Assembly (NCBI GenBank): GCA_905204225.1
Contig: CAJKZK010000002.1
Location: 1-44,486 of the forward strand
Length of the DNA: 44,486 nucleotides
Direction of reading: 5' to 3'
Source of the DNA: an uncultured Bacillota bacterium
Lineage (GTDB): Bacteria; Bacillota_I; Bacilli_A; RFN20; CAG-449
Shown here: positions 41,492-44,486 of the stretch, piece after piece
Layout: every line of letters starts with the position of its first letter
Numbering within the stretch: position 1 is the first letter of the stretch
The notes under the pieces: generated by a model
Databases searched by the model: none
What the model was told of the DNA's origin: nothing
Seen by the model: the letters and a program-made list of their open reading frames with translations, nothing else
Position numbers and translations under genes: made by a program

Positions 41492-43846
41492 TTATTTACC
41501 AAAATTATTTGTGCATTCTTCTACTTTACCTTGTCCTGTTTTATAGCCTACAATATATCCAACATATTTTGTTTTTGAAGAATCACCATATTGATCAGAA
41601 GGAACAATAATTTTTTCTTCTTCATTTTCTTTATATTTAACTACTACTTCTCCATTATTAATACATTTATTTACAGTTGAGCCATATACCATACCAGCAA
41701 TACCGCCACATCTATATCCGCCTTTAGAATCCTCTAGTGTAGCTTCTACTTTGCCATCATTTGTTGAATTAGATAATGTAGAAGTTCTATTACCATCATA
41801 GCCAAGAGCCCCTATGACTCCTCCAACATAATTTGTTCCTTTTATATCACCATAATTATGAACATCATCAATAGTGGTATTAGAATAATTAAGTACTCCT
41901 ATAATTCCTCCAGTATTTGTTTTACCAATAACTATACCATGATTATATAATTTACTTGTTGTAAAATTTTTTCCTCTTCTAAGTAAACCTATTACTCCTC
42001 CAGTATTATATCCTCTATTATAAACATATCCATTATTAGTTAAATTTTCTAATGCAGTTACTCCTTCTTCTACAGTTCCAATTACTCCACCTACACCTTG
42101 CTTATCGTGAAAATTAGTAACTGAGCCAAATATTGAACCATTATTTATTGAATTAATAACTTCTCCTTCATTTAAGAAACCTACTACTCCACCTATATGT
42201 CCTTTACCATTTTCATAAAATCTACCCGCTATATTCGCATTATTAATAACATTTTCTACTTTGCCACCATTTAAATATCCAACTATTCCACCAGCTACTC
42301 TATTTCTAGCAAAGATAGTTCCTGATGTAGAAACATTTTTAATTGTACCTGAGCTTGCATTAAATAAACCAGATACATACATTTTATATATACGTACTTC
42401 TACATTATGATTATCTCCATCAAAATTTCCTTTAAATTCTTTTGTAGACCATTTTCCGTTTACTAAATCGCCATCACCAATACCAGTAAAATTAGGATTA
42501 CTCATATTTAAATCGCAATTTAATTTAACAAATTTATTTAAATAATCATTACCTTCTTTAACATCTTTTGCAAAGAAAGCCATATCTGAAGGAGAATTAA
42601 TTAAATATGGATTAGTTTCAGTTCCTTCACCAGTTAATGAAGTTGAATAATCTATTCCATTCCATCTATTTTCTTCATATTTAGGCTTTTCATAAATAAT
42701 TTCTTTATTATTTAAATCTTTAATAACTAAATCTATATTCTTTCCAAATTCTTCACCTAAATTTAACATTGCATTAGCATCTAAATGAGCATAATCTTTA
42801 TTATCTTTATATGTTGACACCCATGAACTTGATTCTACATCAATAAAATGATTTTTATTACTTTTAGCAGCATAATCTTCTTTTATTTGATTAATTACAT
42901 TATAATTACCCCAATAATTTGTTATACCAGCATCAATAATAGATAAGCCATTAGGCGTAATATAATTTTTACTTTCCCAATTAGCCTTTAAATCATTTAC
43001 ATGACATTTCCAATTATTCTCGTATTCATCATAATAATCTTTTGCATCATTTTCTCCTTGCATCCAGCAATAAGAAATAATTTCAGGATATTCATTATTT
43101 TCTTTTATTAAATCCATACTTTCATCAGTGAATTTAAGTAAAAAATTAAACAAATTATCATCTTTTATTTCTTTATTAGAAGAAGGTGAATACCAATTAT
43201 TATGTAATGTTGTCCCTCCTGTAGCAGTTTTAATAATGTAAAATTTTTCATTAGGATAATTTTTACTTAAATAATCTGCTATTCCAATCTCAGGTCCAAA
43301 AGATAATAATGTTGTATCATTAGGTTTTCTTCCTTGACCTAATTTAACAGGAACAAATCCATCTGATTTTTTATTTGCAGAATCAGAATATGGACTTAAA
43401 TTATAATTAATTTTAATATTATCAAAGCCTAAAGCAAATTTTTCTTGTTGCTCTAATGTTAAATGACTTGCGTAAGAATGTCCAACAGCATTAGATTGTC
43501 CTGCTAAAACAATTACTTTTACAATATCTTTTTCTTCTTTATAATCACAATTTTCTCTTTTGCAATTTGAAACCATTTTTGATCCATCTTTATTTCTTGT
43601 ATAATCACTTAAATCATGACCTAAAGCAGGAATTGTTTCAGTATAATTTTTAGAAGCATCTTCATTACAAATAAATGTTTTTAATCCTTCATTTGTGCAT
43701 GTTGGTTTTTTTGTTATTTCTTCTCTATATGTATAATTTATATTTGTACCAGTGCTAGTGCTTGAACTAGATGTATTAGTTGTAGTATTACAACCTGTTA
43801 TCATCATTAAAGTTGCACATAAAGGTAATAATTTTTGTTTTTTCAT
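41492..43846 (-). CDS. Sialate O-acetylesterase-like lipoprotein with GLUG repeats
   Basis: 784 residues. Lipobox MMITGC. A Cys-containing surface module follows (about 40-105, with PTCTNEGLKTFICNE and IPALGHDL), a type common in gut Firmicute surface proteins. The SGNH/SASA esterase domain (about 108-375) has block I VIVLAGQSNAVG with the nucleophile Ser, SYCWMQGENDA, and the DYAHLDAN catalytic Asp/His. The C-terminal half has the PYLINSPSDMAFFAKDV segment and at least seven GLUG units. It would deacetylate a surface or dietary glycan. Single gene with promoter elements like those of the GH43-like gene. Confidence 0.87.
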   Translation of the reverse strand: MKKQKLLPLCATLMMITGCNTTTNTSSSSTSTGTNINYTYREEITKKPTCTNEGLKTFICNEDASKNYTETIPALGHDLSDYTRNKDGSKMVSNCKRENCDYKEEKDIVKVIVLAGQSNAVGHSYASHLTLEQQEKFALGFDNIKINYNLSPYSDSANKKSDGFVPVKLGQGRKPNDTTLLSFGPEIGIADYLSKNYPNEKFYIIKTATGGTTLHNNWYSPSSNKEIKDDNLFNFLLKFTDESMDLIKENNEYPEIISYCWMQGENDAKDYYDEYENNWKCHVNDLKANWESKNYITPNGLSIIDAGITNYWGNYNVINQIKEDYAAKSNKNHFIDVESSSWVSTYKDNKDYAHLDANAMLNLGEEFGKNIDLVIKDLNNKEIIYEKPKYEENRWNGIDYSTSLTGEGTETNPYLINSPSDMAFFAKDVKEGNDYLNKFVKLNCDLNMSNPNFTGIGDGDLVNGKWSTKEFKGNFDGDNHNVEVRIYKMYVSGLFNASSGTIKNVSTSGTIFARNRVAGGIVGYLNGGKVENVINNANIAGRFYENGKGHIGGVVGFLNEGEVINSINNGSIFGSVTNFHDKQGVGGVIGTVEEGVTALENLTNNGYVYNRGYNTGGVIGLLRRGKNFTTSKLYNHGIVIGKTNTGGIIGVLNYSNTTIDDVHNYGDIKGTNYVGGVIGALGYDGNRTSTLSNSTNDGKVEATLEDSKGGYRCGGIAGMVYGSTVNKCINNGEVVVKYKENEEEKIIVPSDQYGDSSKTKYVGYIVGYKTGQGKVEECTNNFGK

Positions 43847-43866
43847 ATTCTAAAATGTTTCTTAAT

Positions 43867-43946
43867 TGAAACCCCTTTCAAAAATATTTTAATCTATATT
43901 TATTTTTTTAAAAATGGTCAATATGATATTTTTATCAAAATTGATA
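43867..43946 (-). promoter_or_regulatory. Conserved promoter/operator region of the esterase-GLUG gene
   Basis: TGAAACCCCTTTCA at 43867-43880 and, 31 bases further, the block 43912-43946 with the palindrome TATCAAAATTGATA (43933-43946) and, on the minus strand, ATATCATATTGACCATTT. TTGACC in that block could be the -35, with TATAGA 17 bases later as -10. Nearly the same arrangement as 37028-37106. Confidence 0.7.
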
Positions 43947-44340
43947 AAATAATGTTCGAATATTTAATTGTGTAATCTACAATTAGCTTATAAAAATAAT
44001 TCTAATTAATCAGTAGTTTTTAATGGCTTTTATAACAAAAAAAACTTATTGAAGTTAAGATTCATAAAGATTCTCACGCACTTTTTCTTACTTCTAGAAA
44101 AAGTTTATTCGTCTTATTTATAAATTACTTAAAGATAAAAAACTTTATGAATTTCCTTCAAATATTAATTAACTATTATATTCTAATTTCAAAGATCAAC
44201 GACTTTAACTCAGCTATGAGATTTTTGTTGTTTATACATAATATTAATTTTTATCAAAATTTATTTTTTCTATCTTGACATATTACTAGTATGCTTAAAT
44301 TCTAATATAAAAATTAATTAAAAATATTTATTTATTTTTC
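43947..44340. other. AT-rich region without an intact gene
   Basis: About 390 bases with no open frame of useful length. Minus-strand fragments in different frames (for example NKTNKLFLEVRKSA around 44070-44125) may be the debris of a decayed gene, perhaps a transposase, but they are too short to identify. Confidence 0.4.
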
Positions 44341-44486
44341 TTAGCCATATTCAGAAACAATTATTTCTTCTGCTCTTTTTTTAGTATAAATTAAGTTTTC
44401 TTCTACTTTTGTTAATCTTTGTAATAAATCATGATATCTTTCATCAACATTTGATATTTTCTTTTCCATTCGATTACCACATGCTT
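44341..44486 (-). CDS. 3' end of an unidentified gene, cut by the window edge
   Basis: The last 48 codons are open to the TAA at 44341. The product ends in a charged helical stretch (ISNVDERYHDLLQRLTKVEE, then IYTKKRAEEIIVSEYG), likely coiled coil. I do not recognise it. An internal ATG at 44469 could also start a 42-residue protein, but no Shine-Dalgarno is obvious. Confidence 0.5.
   Translation of the reverse strand, partial: ACGNRMEKKISNVDERYHDLLQRLTKVEENLIYTKKRAEEIIVSEYG

Noticed and set aside
1..44486. Use of the mycoplasma code with TGA as tryptophan
   Set aside because: TGA ends several genes exactly at ATGA overlaps, and all conserved tryptophans I checked are TGG.

Overview
The window is about 44 kb of very AT-rich DNA from a low-GC Gram-positive bacterium, most likely a gut Firmicute of the Bacilli / Erysipelotrichia / RF39-like type. 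Reasons: the tatD-rnmV-rsmA gene order is typical of low-GC Gram-positives; many lipoproteins carry gut-Firmicute surface domains (Big_2, GLUG, GH43, CBM9-like); and three shikimate genes are present. TGA is used as a stop in several ATGA stop/start overlaps (8247-8250, 12336-12339, 25822-25825), so this is the standard bacterial code and not the mycoplasma code. Almost every gene is on the minus strand; the exceptions are two AraC-type regulators.

Layout. (1) 1-5141: a glycan operon, read right to left, with a Big_2 lipoprotein, a four-helix membrane protein and a circularly permuted GH3 glycosidase cut by the window edge. Its promoter carries a cre-like box. (2) 5191-7206: an ECF-type sigma factor and a membrane anti-sigma factor that looks RsgI-like, with an Asn-Pro candidate self-cleavage site and a long coiled-coil outer domain. 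(3) 7305-9179: an ABC-2 exporter; behind it lies the decayed 3' end of a DUF234-type ATPase. (4) 9460-11007: an AAA_14/DUF4143 ATPase headed by four tandem 34-bp repeats. (5) 11010-17134: housekeeping cluster aroQ-aroF-aroA-mnmE-tatD-rnmV-rsmA. (6) 17303-18682: a solitary HipA-like kinase gene flanked by two 38-bp direct repeats that contain an operator-like palindrome.

(7) 18705-33245: what appears to be one 13-gene carbohydrate operon. It encodes a Gfo/Idh oxidoreductase, EamA transporter, quinone-reductase-like enzyme, three surface lipoproteins (one GH43, one CBM9-like), a complete sugar ABC importer (binding protein, two permeases, MsmX-type ATPase), a small unknown protein, a DUF4867 protein and a FAD oxidoreductase, and it ends in a hairpin terminator. 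A divergent AraC regulator sits at its head. (8) 34146-43946: a second locus with paralogous parts (AraC, Gfo/Idh, GH43) plus an M20 amidohydrolase, an SDR dehydrogenase, a 41-residue peptide gene, a GLUG-repeat secreted protein and an esterase-GLUG lipoprotein. (9) 43947-44486: a mostly empty AT-rich stretch and the 3' end of an unidentified gene.

How it fits together (inference): surface glycosidases and an esterase trim a glycan, lipoproteins bind it, the ABC importer brings in oligosaccharides, and the cytoplasmic GH43, oxidoreductases, SDR and amidohydrolase process the products. The strongest new signal is regulatory: the promoters near 33.2, 37.1 and 43.9 kb share a TATCAA/TTGATA-type operator block plus a cre-like box, pointing to one regulon probably controlled by one or both AraC proteins. 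The substrate cannot be told from sequence alone.
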